Of a stretch of 64,000 nt of DNA, positions 41,481 to 51,082 are shown one piece after another. The translations under genes and the position numbers were made by a program. The notes below the pieces were generated by a model. It saw nothing but the letters and a program-made list of their open reading frames with translations. It made no database searches and had not been told where the DNA came from. The DNA is from a bacterium (GTDB lineage: Bacteria > Verrucomicrobiota > Verrucomicrobiia > Chthoniobacterales > UBA6821): positions 1-64,000 of the forward strand of contig JAJZSL010000006.1 in NCBI GenBank assembly GCA_021849805.1, written 5' to 3'. The number at the start of each line of letters is the position of its first letter. Position 1 is the first letter of the stretch.

Positions 41481-42410
41481 TGTACAATAAAAAGTAGTGA
41501 TGTACTCTTCGAGTGCTTCTTGCCAAGAACGCAGAGGATGCCCTAGAAGAGTTGAAAATTTTGTTGTTCTCAGAGAGGTTCGAGGTGGTCGTGGGGCTAG
41601 AAAATTTTTCATTTCTGCTAGCTTCAAAGGGGCTACCGAAGAAGTTAAGAGAGGAATACCACGAGAAGTAGCATATTGAAGAGCATATTCTCCATAGGCT
41701 CTCCAAGAACAGTTTCCACTATTGCAGAGATGATAGATACCACCTGGGACATTAGTTTCATTCTTTAAGAAAAGAGCAAACCATCTGGCTAAATCTTCTG
41801 TATAACTGGGAGAAGAAATTTTATCGTCGATGGCAGCAACTTCTTTTGAGTGACGAGCACGCTGAATGATTTGGTCGATAAAGCTAGGTCGATCGCGACC
41901 AAAAATCCAAGAAACACGAGCCACAATATGGTTCTCTGAAGTAGCTAAGACACCTTGTTCTCCTTCCAATTTACTAACTCCATAATAGCTCAAAGGAGCT
42001 GGCATATCTTCTTCGCTATAATCTCGCTCTAGCAATCCATCAAAAACATAATCCGTACTCACTTGAACAAAGCGAACTCCTCTATCAGCTGCTAAACTTG
42101 CTAATAGTGCTGGAGTAAGTGCATTGACATTCTTAGCAAGCGCAGGTTCTCTCTGGCAGCGATCAACATCAGTAAGTGCTGCAGAGTTAATGAGAACTTC
42201 TCCTGACGTCAGTTCACAAGCTTTCATTGCTTCTAGGGCTGCTTTGGGAGCTTGCAAGTCAATTTCTTCTCTTCCTAATCCAAGAACTTCCACATTAGGA
42301 AAGCTCTTTTTCCATGTTCGAATCAACGTCGCTCCAAGACGACCTCGGGCGCCTAATACAAAGATACGCTTCTTTTTCTCTGGAAAAAAATTGTTCTCTT
42401 GCAAATTCAT
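41478..42410 (-). CDS. rfbD: dTDP-4-dehydrorhamnose reductase
   Basis: RfbD performs the last step of dTDP-L-rhamnose synthesis. The product is 310 residues from ATG 42410 (a GTG three codons earlier is possible). It shows the NAD(P) motif VLGARGRLGATL, INSAALTDVDRCQREP, QVSTDYVFDG and the catalytic YYGVSKLEGE. The C-terminus ends EEYITTFYCT and its TAG stop is formed by the end of the MITE, so the original terminus may have been altered by the insertion. It is the last gene of the O-antigen transcript, 64 bp after rfbB. Confidence 0.94.
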   Translation of the reverse strand: MNLQENNFFPEKKKRIFVLGARGRLGATLIRTWKKSFPNVEVLGLGREEIDLQAPKAALEAMKACELTSGEVLINSAALTDVDRCQREPALAKNVNALTPALLASLAADRGVRFVQVSTDYVFDGLLERDYSEEDMPAPLSYYGVSKLEGEQGVLATSENHIVARVSWIFGRDRPSFIDQIIQRARHSKEVAAIDDKISSPSYTEDLARWFALFLKNETNVPGGIYHLCNSGNCSWRAYGEYALQYATSRGIPLLTSSVAPLKLAEMKNFLAPRPPRTSLRTTKFSTLLGHPLRSWQEALEEYITTFYCT

Positions 42411-42473
42411 TTCTCTCACTACGTTTTTATCTACGGAAGAATTTCAGCTCTCTCTAGTGGCTTCCTAGTAATC

Positions 42474-43463
42474 TTATTGTTGAAGAAGTGGCTCCCACCA
42501 TGATGCATGCTCAAGATACCATTGAATTGTTGTTGCTAACCCTTGTTGATGCTCCCAGCGAGGTTTCCAGCCTAACTCTTGTTGAATTTTGGAAGAATCA
42601 ATAGCATAACGACGGTCATGCCCCAAACGATCGGCAACGTTGGTAATAAGCGACGTTGGTTTCTTAAGATATGATAAGATTTCTTCAACAAGGGTGATAT
42701 TTTTCAGCTCTACATTCGCTCCTATATTATAAACTTCGCCGCGTTTACCTCGTGTGAGCACCTGCCAGAGAGCTTCACAATGATCTTCAACATGAATCCA
42801 GTCACGCACTTGCAATCCATCTCCATAAACTGGCAATGGCTGATCATTCAAAGCAGAAATGATCATTAAGGGAATTAATTTTTCTGGAAATTGATAAGGA
42901 CCATAATTATTCGAACAGCGTGTAATTACAACATCTTGACCATAGGTGTGATGAGAAGCTCCCACAAGAAGATCTGCTCCTGCCTTGCTTGCAGAATAAG
43001 GAGAGTTGGGATGCAGTGGGGTAGTCTCAGAAAATTTTCCACTTGGTCCAAGAGATCCATAAACTTCATCAGTGGAAACTTGTAAAAAACGCTTGACTTT
43101 ATATTTCCGTGCTGCAGCAAGAAGAATACTTGTTCCTAAGACATTAGTATGAATGAAATCATGGGGACTTTTGATACTCCGATCAACATGAGATTCTGCA
43201 GCAAAATTCACAACTGCTTCTATTGATCCTCGAGAACGCTCAAAAGCTTGAGAAAAAACCGTCTCCATGACCAAAATATCAGCAATATCAGCTTGAATAA
43301 AGCGGTAGCGTGGATCACTTTCTATTGAATCAAGATTTGCTCTGTTCCCAGCATAGGTCAAAAGATCGATATTAATGACTTCTGTAACCTCTGATCGATG
43401 TAAAATCTGTTTAATAAAATTACTACCGATAAAGCCACAACCACCCGTAATTATAAATTGCAT
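42474..43463 (-). CDS. rfbB: dTDP-glucose 4,6-dehydratase
   Basis: RfbB makes dTDP-4-keto-6-deoxyglucose. The 329-residue product has GGCGFIGSNFI at the N-terminus, NFAAESHVDRSI, the STDEVYGSLG segment with Asp-Glu catalytic pair, YSASKAGAD (Tyr-x3-Lys), and NNYGPYQFPEKLIPLMI. Length and motifs are complete. Here rfbB and rfbD are at the far 3' end of the cluster, whereas rfbA and rfbC are near the 5' end. Confidence 0.96.
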   Translation of the reverse strand: MQFIITGGCGFIGSNFIKQILHRSEVTEVINIDLLTYAGNRANLDSIESDPRYRFIQADIADILVMETVFSQAFERSRGSIEAVVNFAAESHVDRSIKSPHDFIHTNVLGTSILLAAARKYKVKRFLQVSTDEVYGSLGPSGKFSETTPLHPNSPYSASKAGADLLVGASHHTYGQDVVITRCSNNYGPYQFPEKLIPLMIISALNDQPLPVYGDGLQVRDWIHVEDHCEALWQVLTRGKRGEVYNIGANVELKNITLVEEILSYLKKPTSLITNVADRLGHDRRYAIDSSKIQQELGWKPRWEHQQGLATTIQWYLEHASWWEPLLQQ

Positions 43464-43511
43464 AGCAACCAGACTAGCAGATGAATGCTAGGAGTGCAAT
43501 GAAGACTCCTA

Positions 43512-45878
43512 TTACCGTGTTACACCTTCCACATAACTCATGACGACTTCATAGCCCTCTTTTTCTACTACAGCAGGCATGATGCGTTCTAAGGCATGAA
43601 GAATCGTTCCATCATGAGGCAAGGGCTCTTCGGGATAATCTTCATTTTTAAGATTAAGCGCAAATAATGGCTTTAAAGCATCTGTTCTGGCCCAAAACAT
43701 ATTTCCTATGGGAAAATTAAATTCTTGATGAAATTCTTTGACTCCTAATTGGTGAAGAAATTTTTTCCCAATTTTTTGATTTTCATCCCAACCATTTATA
43801 TGAGGATCTGAAGGGAAGACTAACCCAATTTTTTTTTCCTGGGCCATTTTCCCAATAATAATATCTGCCATACGGGCCTTACCCCCCAGCAAATTTTCTA
43901 AAAGAAAATCAAACCATTTTTTACCAATCGATTTATCTTTTTGGTCGTTCGTTTTTTTTGTATGAAAATGCCCAATAATATCATAATTATTCTGAATTTC
44001 TTCATGAAATGCTGTAAGAAATGGACCTATATCTCTCCCACGATTTTCGACAACCCGAATATTGACTCTTCCCGAATATTTTTCTAAGCAATAGAGAAGA
44101 TCTCTATTTTCAATAGGTTGAGTCACACTCAGTAATAAATCAGGTCTAATTTTGTTAAGATTCAGTCGAGCAATGATCTCTACTAACATCTCATGGTAGT
44201 AAGCATGAATTTGCAAACCAAGATGTAGATCTGAAGGAACAGAACAAATTTTTTCTTTATTCGTAATAAGATTGCTACTCCATCGTCCAGAAGGTCTCCC
44301 TGAGTTAATAAAATGTACTAAAGGGTTTAAAGAATCTATCGCTTGCATACACTCTTCTTGATAAATTCCAGGATGAAATCCTGCAAATGGTTTTCGCCGG
44401 TAAACGCCAGACTTCCAAAATCTGATATACCTTTTAGCAGTTTCATTAAGATTTATTAAATTGTTATTGGCGCCATTAATAAAAATTTTATCTAAAATAT
44501 TTTCTTTTTTTATAATTTCAATTTCCTCTTCTTCTTTAAGGAAATCAGAAACAGCTTTATTACCATAATAATCAAGTTTTTGAATGTAATAAGGCATATC
44601 AAAATGCTGTAATGCCATTTTTTTTGAAAGTTCGCTGATTTCCTTACGAAGAGAAGATGAACGAGCTAGTGTTAATATTTTTTCAGCCATCTCATTTGTA
44701 TCTAAATAATCAGCTACACATTGCCCTAGCCCATTATTTTTTAATTTTTCAGCAATTCCAGTTGTCTTATCAAAACAGACTAAAGGAATTCCTTTAGAAA
44801 GAATATCAATGGCAACATTAGGTAATGGATCCAGACGGGAACTTAAAAGGAAAATATCAGCTAAGTCATATACCTCTTCTATATTTTTAACCTCTTTAAA
44901 GAAAAAAACATCTTTTTCTAATCCCGCTCGTTGAATTTGATCTGCAAGATAAGCAGAATACTGAATATCGTTTTGAGGATCATAGCCACTTCCTGCCCAG
45001 ATAAACCGAATGGGAATTTGAGGGTCTTTTTTTTTAGTCATTGCAGCTATCTCAATGAAAGAATCGATACCTTTACGGTATTGACAGAAGCCAGCTCCAA
45101 GAACCACAAGCCCTTCCTTCAAAAAGTATTCAGACCTGATCAATTTTTTTATTTTTTCTTCTTCTGCAGAAGAAATTTCTTCAGATGGAGGCAGCTGACA
45201 TTTTCCTTGAGGTAGCACCAGAAGATTTTGATCTCTTATTCTCAGAGAAGGAAAATAAGAAAGGGCGTTCTGTTTAATAAGCTGCGTAGAAAAAATAGTA
45301 TAGCCAGAATAAGAAATTATATCTAAAAAAGCGCTTTTTGGAGTGATATAAGTCAAAAACTCATGAATTAAAGAAATGACTGGAATCTTTTCTGATGATA
45401 GCTCTTTTAAAACATATCGTGATTCGATACTATTGATAATGGCATATTTAATAGATGTAGTTTTTACTATCTTTTTAATGAAGTCTTCTTTATGAGCTCT
45501 TGGTATTGGCCCAATAATCTGAGCACCAATATTTTTTATAGATTGAATGATTGGTCCATCTTTAAAATAAGTACAGAGGACATTGTACTTTTCTAAAAAT
45601 TGAATTGCTATGTTATAACCTAAAATAGGAGCTCCCGTATAAGAACCTTCATGAAGTATTAAAAGAATCGTTTCTTTTTTAGGATCAATGATTATAGGAT
45701 CGTTTGAAGTAGAAGTTACCTCACCAACTCCTTTTCTTCCTTCATATCGACCACAGTACCAAAAATGGATATAGGGATTCATTCCTGCATCTTGAACATC
45801 TGGATAAGTACTTAAATACCACTGAGGATCAAAGGGGGTATTTCTTAGTAGAAATTTAGCTACTATTTTTCTAACCAT
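43512..45878 (-). CDS. GT4 glycosyltransferase fused to RgpF (rhamnan synthesis F) domain
   Basis: The ATG at 45878 gives 788 residues, 13 bp after the upstream stop; a TTG 12 codons earlier would overlap it. Domains: one FDPQWYLSTYPDV...EGRKGV repeat (~14-50), a GT4-like transferase (~75-450; HEGSYTGAPILGYN, GAGFCQYRKGIDSFIE, SSRLDPLPNVAIDIL), and an RgpF domain (~540-788; NRGRDIGPFLTAF, GHFHTKKT, FPIGNMFWARTDAL, PHDGTILHALER). The GT4 catalytic EX7E is DX7D here. RgpF-type domains occur in rhamnan assembly. The layout duplicates the C-terminal half of the 1568-residue protein, which suggests gene duplication within the cluster. A rhamnosyltransferase role is inferred. Confidence 0.85.
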   Translation of the reverse strand: MVRKIVAKFLLRNTPFDPQWYLSTYPDVQDAGMNPYIHFWYCGRYEGRKGVGEVTSTSNDPIIIDPKKETILLILHEGSYTGAPILGYNIAIQFLEKYNVLCTYFKDGPIIQSIKNIGAQIIGPIPRAHKEDFIKKIVKTTSIKYAIINSIESRYVLKELSSEKIPVISLIHEFLTYITPKSAFLDIISYSGYTIFSTQLIKQNALSYFPSLRIRDQNLLVLPQGKCQLPPSEEISSAEEEKIKKLIRSEYFLKEGLVVLGAGFCQYRKGIDSFIEIAAMTKKKDPQIPIRFIWAGSGYDPQNDIQYSAYLADQIQRAGLEKDVFFFKEVKNIEEVYDLADIFLLSSRLDPLPNVAIDILSKGIPLVCFDKTTGIAEKLKNNGLGQCVADYLDTNEMAEKILTLARSSSLRKEISELSKKMALQHFDMPYYIQKLDYYGNKAVSDFLKEEEEIEIIKKENILDKIFINGANNNLINLNETAKRYIRFWKSGVYRRKPFAGFHPGIYQEECMQAIDSLNPLVHFINSGRPSGRWSSNLITNKEKICSVPSDLHLGLQIHAYYHEMLVEIIARLNLNKIRPDLLLSVTQPIENRDLLYCLEKYSGRVNIRVVENRGRDIGPFLTAFHEEIQNNYDIIGHFHTKKTNDQKDKSIGKKWFDFLLENLLGGKARMADIIIGKMAQEKKIGLVFPSDPHINGWDENQKIGKKFLHQLGVKEFHQEFNFPIGNMFWARTDALKPLFALNLKNEDYPEEPLPHDGTILHALERIMPAVVEKEGYEVVMSYVEGVTR

Positions 45879-45891
45879 AAAGAAACGAATC

Positions 45892-46578
45892 TTAGTTTTT
45901 ACGCCATAGCTCAAACCATAAATAAGAAATTAACTTTTTGCCAGTTGGCCATACTGTAAAATTAGTCTTTCCGTGAGGACGCGCTACTTCGGTGGTAGGA
46001 AATTCTGCTCTTGGGATCTTAAGTTTATAAGATCGTATAACCATTTCAATATCGATGGATAATCCATGTTCAAGAATAGCCATTTTGTCAAAAGAAGTTT
46101 TTGTCCAGCCCTTAACTCCATGCAATACATCCCTAACCCAGTAACCCTCTCTTTTCCATATCAGTGCAGAAAAGGCTGCTAATCCAAAAACAGCCCATTT
46201 TCGAAAACGTACTATTTTCCCATCTTCTTCATTTTGGGAACCTTGAATCTGACGGCTTGCAATGACAAGTTCATATCCTTTCTTAAAATATTCTCTAAAC
46301 TTCAAAAGATCTTTGGGAGGAATTGTTCCTTTTGGGAAAAAAACGATTACTACTTCTCCCGTTGCTTTTTTATGGGCATGAAGATATCCATTATTAAGAC
46401 CCTTTTTAGGCTGTTGATAAACAGGTATCCCTTGAGATTCTAAATATTCAATAGTGCCATCGCTACTTCCTCCATCTACAGCATAAATTTCATGAAATTC
46501 TCCTGCCGGCAGGTTAGGAACATCAATTTTACATCCCTCGAGCTCATTCCAAACCAATAAACAGAGACTAATTTTCAT
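45892..46578 (-). CDS. Family 2 glycosyltransferase
   Basis: The 228-residue protein has a GT2 start (ISLCLLVWNELEGCK, YAVDGGSSDGTIEYLESQGI) and resembles dolichyl-phosphate-mannose synthase-like enzymes in length. The strand that usually ends in DxD reads VIVFFPKGTIPPKDL, so the metal-binding aspartates are replaced. It may therefore use a metal-independent mechanism or have altered specificity. It starts 1 bp before the flavoprotein stop region and is tightly spaced within the O-antigen transcript. No membrane anchor. Confidence 0.8.
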   Translation of the reverse strand: MKISLCLLVWNELEGCKIDVPNLPAGEFHEIYAVDGGSSDGTIEYLESQGIPVYQQPKKGLNNGYLHAHKKATGEVVIVFFPKGTIPPKDLLKFREYFKKGYELVIASRQIQGSQNEEDGKIVRFRKWAVFGLAAFSALIWKREGYWVRDVLHGVKGWTKTSFDKMAILEHGLSIDIEMVIRSYKLKIPRAEFPTTEVARPHGKTNFTVWPTGKKLISYLWFELWRKN

Positions 46579-46579
46579 A

Positions 46580-47797
46580 TTATCGAGTTGCTAAAACAAT
46601 TTGTTTTGCTATGGCTATAGCTTCTGCAACTGCGATGTCACTATTCATATGCTCCCATTTTCCCCACCTTCCCAAACCATAAATGTTATTTCCTTGACCC
46701 CAATCGAGAATCGTTGCTATCGCTTTTGGCTTGTCCAGTGTATTGACAGGATAAGCATACTCATTATGATGACGAAATCCTTGTGCTTGTGGAGAACGTG
46801 CTCCATTACACTCGGTCCAATATCCTTGAGACCCTGGACAAAAATTAGACCTTACTAAAATTCTATGGTAAGAAATCTCTTCTCGCGGTTCATAGATCCA
46901 ATGAGCTGGAGTTGATAAGTTTTCCTTTTGATAATCAACATCAATAGAAATATGGACTAGTTTCTTGATACTTTCACAAATTGTTTCTGGTAGTGAAGAG
47001 GCTATTTTTAGCCATAGAGTCCATGGTATCGAAGTAATAATATGTTCTGCTTGGTACGTATCATTAATTATTTTATTGGGAAGATCTATTTTTGTAACTT
47101 TAGTATTCGTAAAAAGTCTATCTCCTAGCGCCTTTCCCATTCTTTTCCAGACTTCCCCGTATCCATATTTTTTAGGATAAAGGAAGGTTCCATGAGCAGG
47201 AAGAGCTCCAAATGCCTTTCCTTCAAGGCAGCTTTTTAATATTTCATGAAAAGAGACATCAGGAAGCTTATAAAGCCAATACGTTCCTAACAAATTTAAA
47301 TCCATGGACCATATTTTCTGATTATACGGAAGCATATAATCATCAGCTATGCGTTCTCCTAACTTCCAACGAACCCATTGAATAAAAGATTTTGGCATTT
47401 TCTCGCCGCGAACACTCCCTGTTTGAGCAATGGATTCTAGATATTTTACCTGATCCTCTTTTGTAAGCTGCCAAAGATTCGCTTCTAGTGGATGGTCAAT
47501 CTCTTGATCCCTTAAAATAATTTTTGCTACACGATCATGGCTATTCCACTCCTCTGGAGGCATGAATCGAAAAAGAAAATCTAAAACCTCTCTTTTTCTA
47601 ATATCTAGAAAATGCCCCCCTCCAATATCAAGTGGAGAACCATCGACAACGGTAGATCTGCATAGACCACCAGGTTCTTCATTTGCTTCAAGAACAAGTA
47701 GCTCTTCTCTAGCAATGCCTAGATCCAGTAGTGTGTGAGCTAATGTTAATCCACTAGGACCAGCCCCCAAAATAAGATACTTAATTTTTTGATACAT
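46580..47797 (-). CDS. Glf-like FAD-dependent oxidoreductase/mutase
   Basis: The 405-residue protein has the FAD-binding start LILGAGPSGLTLAHTLL, an acidic loop LVLEANEEPGGLCRS, GGGHFLDIR, and a C-terminal FAD block IYGLGRWGKWEHMNSDIAVAEA. It belongs to the amine-oxidase/UDP-galactopyranose mutase superfamily; YNQKIWSMDLNLLGTYW and NEYAYPVNTLDKP recall the Glf branch found in polysaccharide clusters. A UDP-sugar mutase or a related redox-cofactor reaction is likely, but true Glf identity is not proven. Confidence 0.72.
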   Translation of the reverse strand: MYQKIKYLILGAGPSGLTLAHTLLDLGIAREELLVLEANEEPGGLCRSTVVDGSPLDIGGGHFLDIRKREVLDFLFRFMPPEEWNSHDRVAKIILRDQEIDHPLEANLWQLTKEDQVKYLESIAQTGSVRGEKMPKSFIQWVRWKLGERIADDYMLPYNQKIWSMDLNLLGTYWLYKLPDVSFHEILKSCLEGKAFGALPAHGTFLYPKKYGYGEVWKRMGKALGDRLFTNTKVTKIDLPNKIINDTYQAEHIITSIPWTLWLKIASSLPETICESIKKLVHISIDVDYQKENLSTPAHWIYEPREEISYHRILVRSNFCPGSQGYWTECNGARSPQAQGFRHHNEYAYPVNTLDKPKAIATILDWGQGNNIYGLGRWGKWEHMNSDIAVAEAIAIAKQIVLATR

Positions 47798-47805
47798 CCT
47801 GTTTT

Positions 47806-49410
47806 TTAATGATCCATGTTTTTGAGCAAAAAGATACCAAACTGGCTACCATCTGGTTGTTTTGTCGCCAGCCATTTAAACTCATAATCTTGGCTATGAT
47901 GTAGAAATTCTACAATTTCTGATGTTAACCTAGATGAAAAAGGAGGCCAATTTTCTCCAGTCTTAAAAATTATCATTGGAATTTTATTCTTTTTAATAAA
48001 TGTTATTGCCTCTGGCAAAGTATATTTTATTTCGTAATAAGGTAATATAATAAATTTAATTTCCTCTTTTTTGAGGCACAAAAGGTGATAACGAAAAAGA
48101 TTAATATGGTAGTAACGATTCCCCCCTAAGAATAATAATGTCCGGTTTAATTTATACTCTGTAAATAAATTATCTATTTCTGATACAACTTCTTCAGTTT
48201 TCCAATTTCGAGGGTCAGGAGCGGAACATTCTGAAGATGTATTTTCAAGTAATTTAAAGCTCAAACCTTGTGCTTTTAAGAACGTATTAATAAAAGAAAT
48301 TTTTATAAAAAATAAACAGTAAATTATAATCGGAATAGTTGAAAAAATATTTCTAAAACATCCTGTTATACCAAGGCTTCCAAGAATAAAAATAATTGGT
48401 AAGACAGGATATGAATATCGTGAATCTTTTACTGTTCCAAATGCAACACATAGAAATGGTACTATAAATGAAATTAATGCAACAAGTAAGATACCATTAC
48501 TGATCATTTTTGTTTTTGGAATGATCTGTTGAATAATAAGCAAGCATAATCCGCTCAGCATAAAAGCCGGAATAGGTTGATAAAAAATCGCATGAAAATA
48601 TTCTATAGCTCCTTGAAAACTCCATACTGGAAAAAATCCATATAACTCTGTAATTTTAGAACTTGATAAATGTTTTGTCATAGCAACTAAAGATTCAAAG
48701 TTATAGATATAATAAGGGGCAGCTAAGGTAATAATACAAACCCCAATAACAACAATAAATTTTATTTTAGATTTTTTGTTATGCTGCTCAGATAGTATTT
48801 TCCACGTTAATACAGTAATAGGGATAAGAAAAATAGGAAAAGTCACTTTGGTGAGCATTCCTAAACTAATACTAATTCCTAATAGCCAAAGATAATAATT
48901 TCTCCTGGATACTAGATATTTTAAACCTAATGCATAGGTAGTTGTTACTAACGAAACCAACAAAAATTCTACAAAAAAATAATTAGTTAAGACTGTGGTT
49001 TGTGGATAAACACCAAATAAAAAAAATGCTAAAACTGATGCACCTTCTCCATTTTTTTTGTTGAGGATTGTTCCAATAGTATAAAAAGACCAAGCTAGTA
49101 AAAACCAAAAAAAACCCATGCTCATAACAGCAACAGCAAGTTTTGGTCCGAATAAAAGGAAACTTGGTTGAACTAACATGGTGAGTAAAGGAACTCTGCC
49201 TCTATCCGCGTTGAATAGACTAGTAATGTAACCAATAATGCCTTGCGATAATAGTGCTTGATGATGCATTGTTGATTCCAGAAGATAGAGACTTTCATCC
49301 CATCGAGGAGGACTATGATCGATAAGTGACCACCTTAGCGTAAAAGCAAAAAAGGTGCAGGCTAAAATAACCATTATCATCTTCCACGAGAACTGAACTT
49401 TCTGAATCAT
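47806..49410 (-). CDS. GT-C membrane glycosyltransferase (GT39/ArnT-like)
   Basis: The 534-residue protein has 10 or more membrane spans. The first periplasmic loop contains PPRWDESLYLLES, the acidic pair typical of GT-C enzymes such as ArnT and PMT, which use polyprenyl-phosphate sugars on the periplasmic side. A C-terminal soluble part of ~150 residues follows. Sequence is A+T-rich compared with flanking housekeeping genes. The sugar transferred is unknown; it could decorate the exported O-antigen or lipid A. Confidence 0.72.
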   Translation of the reverse strand: MIQKVQFSWKMIMVILACTFFAFTLRWSLIDHSPPRWDESLYLLESTMHHQALLSQGIIGYITSLFNADRGRVPLLTMLVQPSFLLFGPKLAVAVMSMGFFWFLLAWSFYTIGTILNKKNGEGASVLAFFLFGVYPQTTVLTNYFFVEFLLVSLVTTTYALGLKYLVSRRNYYLWLLGISISLGMLTKVTFPIFLIPITVLTWKILSEQHNKKSKIKFIVVIGVCIITLAAPYYIYNFESLVAMTKHLSSSKITELYGFFPVWSFQGAIEYFHAIFYQPIPAFMLSGLCLLIIQQIIPKTKMISNGILLVALISFIVPFLCVAFGTVKDSRYSYPVLPIIFILGSLGITGCFRNIFSTIPIIIYCLFFIKISFINTFLKAQGLSFKLLENTSSECSAPDPRNWKTEEVVSEIDNLFTEYKLNRTLLFLGGNRYYHINLFRYHLLCLKKEEIKFIILPYYEIKYTLPEAITFIKKNKIPMIIFKTGENWPPFSSRLTSEIVEFLHHSQDYEFKWLATKQPDGSQFGIFLLKNMDH

Positions 49411-49416
49411 GTAGCT

Positions 49417-51063
49417 TTATTTATGAAAGTTGCGTTGCTTTGAAAAATTTTTGATGCATTGGTGGAACAGCCAGCTTCCTAAAATGATCAGCATGGAGAA
49501 TTCTGGCATCACAGGAAAAAGATAGCGTGGTTGTGCACCATTCCAAGCAGTTGCATCTAAGAGTCCAAAAAATAATATTCGTGTTATTATTGCTGTGCTA
49601 AATAAAAAAATCACAGGAAAAATGAACCTCTCCTGCTTCAGATATATTGCTGTCCCTATGCCAATAAGTGCCATCCATTGTAAGTAGCGAACTATCTGAT
49701 AATAAGTTGATTCCCATAAAGTCTGCAAATGCCAAGCCCAATAAGCTGATTTTATTGGCCCTCTATTCGCCACAACATCAAATTCATGTTTAATAGCATT
49801 ACTTAACATGGCTTGATCTCCAATATGTCTTACTGGTGATGAAGAAGTTAGGAAAGTATTATAAACAGCTTTTAAACTTGTTATATATCTTGGCAACCAA
49901 TGTAGTAAATCAGGGTCGATCATGGTTACGGGAACATAACGATACGGTAGCTTTTTTTCTTTTAATGCTGAATTAATTTCTTTTCCTATTTTGTAAAAAA
50001 AAGAATCTGTTTGTACGGGTGTTCTCCCATATCCTGCTCTCACTGCTGAATCATACAAAGCCCAATAAAACCAACCTGCTGATATTTCCAAAGGATCAAG
50101 ATTTTTTATTCCCTTTTCATCTGTCCATGATTTTGAAAAAACAGCCCATCCTTTTCCTACAGGTCCTTCCAGCTGATCTTCCAGAAGTGCAAAAGAAGGA
50201 CTTACTTTATAAGCGGCTTTTCTGGCCTCAACAGTAATAGGAATATAGTCTCTATTTTTCTCAGGACGTATCGATTGAAGAGCTTTAAATGCAGCGCTGT
50301 AGCCTGGAGCTGTTAATATGGAATTAGTAAAGAGTCCCCATCTAAAATAATTTATAGAGCAGATCGTTAAACTCAAGACACAGCAGGCAACAAATGGAAT
50401 TCCAACACCTACAAGAAGCCTCTTAGTTAAAATTTCTTTTTTTTCAGAAAAATCTGTGAAAAGTACACACAGTCCAAGAGCAATAAATATTGGGAAAAGT
50501 ATAATAGCTTCTTTTCTAACATTCCATGCTAATGCCCAAAAAAAACTGGACAATAACGCAGGATAAAGAGCTCCGGAGGTTTTTCTCATGATCCACCATT
50601 GAAGACTTTGAGAAAAAGATAATAGCAATAGAGAAGCTAACAGAATCTCTGGACCGAAACGGTTGGGAAGTTGAAAAGAAGCAGGGTTGAAAATAGCTGC
50701 AAACCCTACTAATCCTGCAATACTAGTAGGAATTCCCATTCTTTGTAATACAACAGCAAGTAAAGAGCAGCTAAAGCAATAAAGCAATTCCATCACCAGC
50801 CTCAAAGGAGCACCTGTAACACTCACTAGTTTTATAAATAGAGGGTAAATCGGTAAATGATATAAATAATCTGCTCCATATGTTCCACACCAATACCAAC
50901 GTTGAGCAGCCCATACCTGCCATAAATCATCATTAGGCAGATAAAATCCTAACATTTCTTCTCCTGAAGATAATATAAGCTTAGCAAGTGTTAAAATAAT
51001 TAAACTATAGAAAAGCCACACCGTTACTTTTGGTTTACTGTTTTTTTGATAGTATGATTCCAT
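49417..51063 (-). CDS. Polytopic membrane protein, probable GT-C-type transferase
   Basis: The 548-residue protein has about ten membrane segments. An early loop carries LPNDDLWQVWAAQRW, an acidic pair in the place expected for a GT-C enzyme, followed by LYHLPIYPLFIKLV (compare the YHLPIYP-like loop of dolichyl-phosphate sugar transferases). No specific family was recognised. It is spaced 6 bp from the next gene and 19 bp from the fusion protein upstream, so it is part of the cluster transcript. Confidence 0.65.
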   Translation of the reverse strand: MESYYQKNSKPKVTVWLFYSLIILTLAKLILSSGEEMLGFYLPNDDLWQVWAAQRWYWCGTYGADYLYHLPIYPLFIKLVSVTGAPLRLVMELLYCFSCSLLAVVLQRMGIPTSIAGLVGFAAIFNPASFQLPNRFGPEILLASLLLLSFSQSLQWWIMRKTSGALYPALLSSFFWALAWNVRKEAIILFPIFIALGLCVLFTDFSEKKEILTKRLLVGVGIPFVACCVLSLTICSINYFRWGLFTNSILTAPGYSAAFKALQSIRPEKNRDYIPITVEARKAAYKVSPSFALLEDQLEGPVGKGWAVFSKSWTDEKGIKNLDPLEISAGWFYWALYDSAVRAGYGRTPVQTDSFFYKIGKEINSALKEKKLPYRYVPVTMIDPDLLHWLPRYITSLKAVYNTFLTSSSPVRHIGDQAMLSNAIKHEFDVVANRGPIKSAYWAWHLQTLWESTYYQIVRYLQWMALIGIGTAIYLKQERFIFPVIFLFSTAIITRILFFGLLDATAWNGAQPRYLFPVMPEFSMLIILGSWLFHQCIKNFSKQRNFHK

Positions 51064-51082
51064 TAAAATAAAAATGTTCGCC

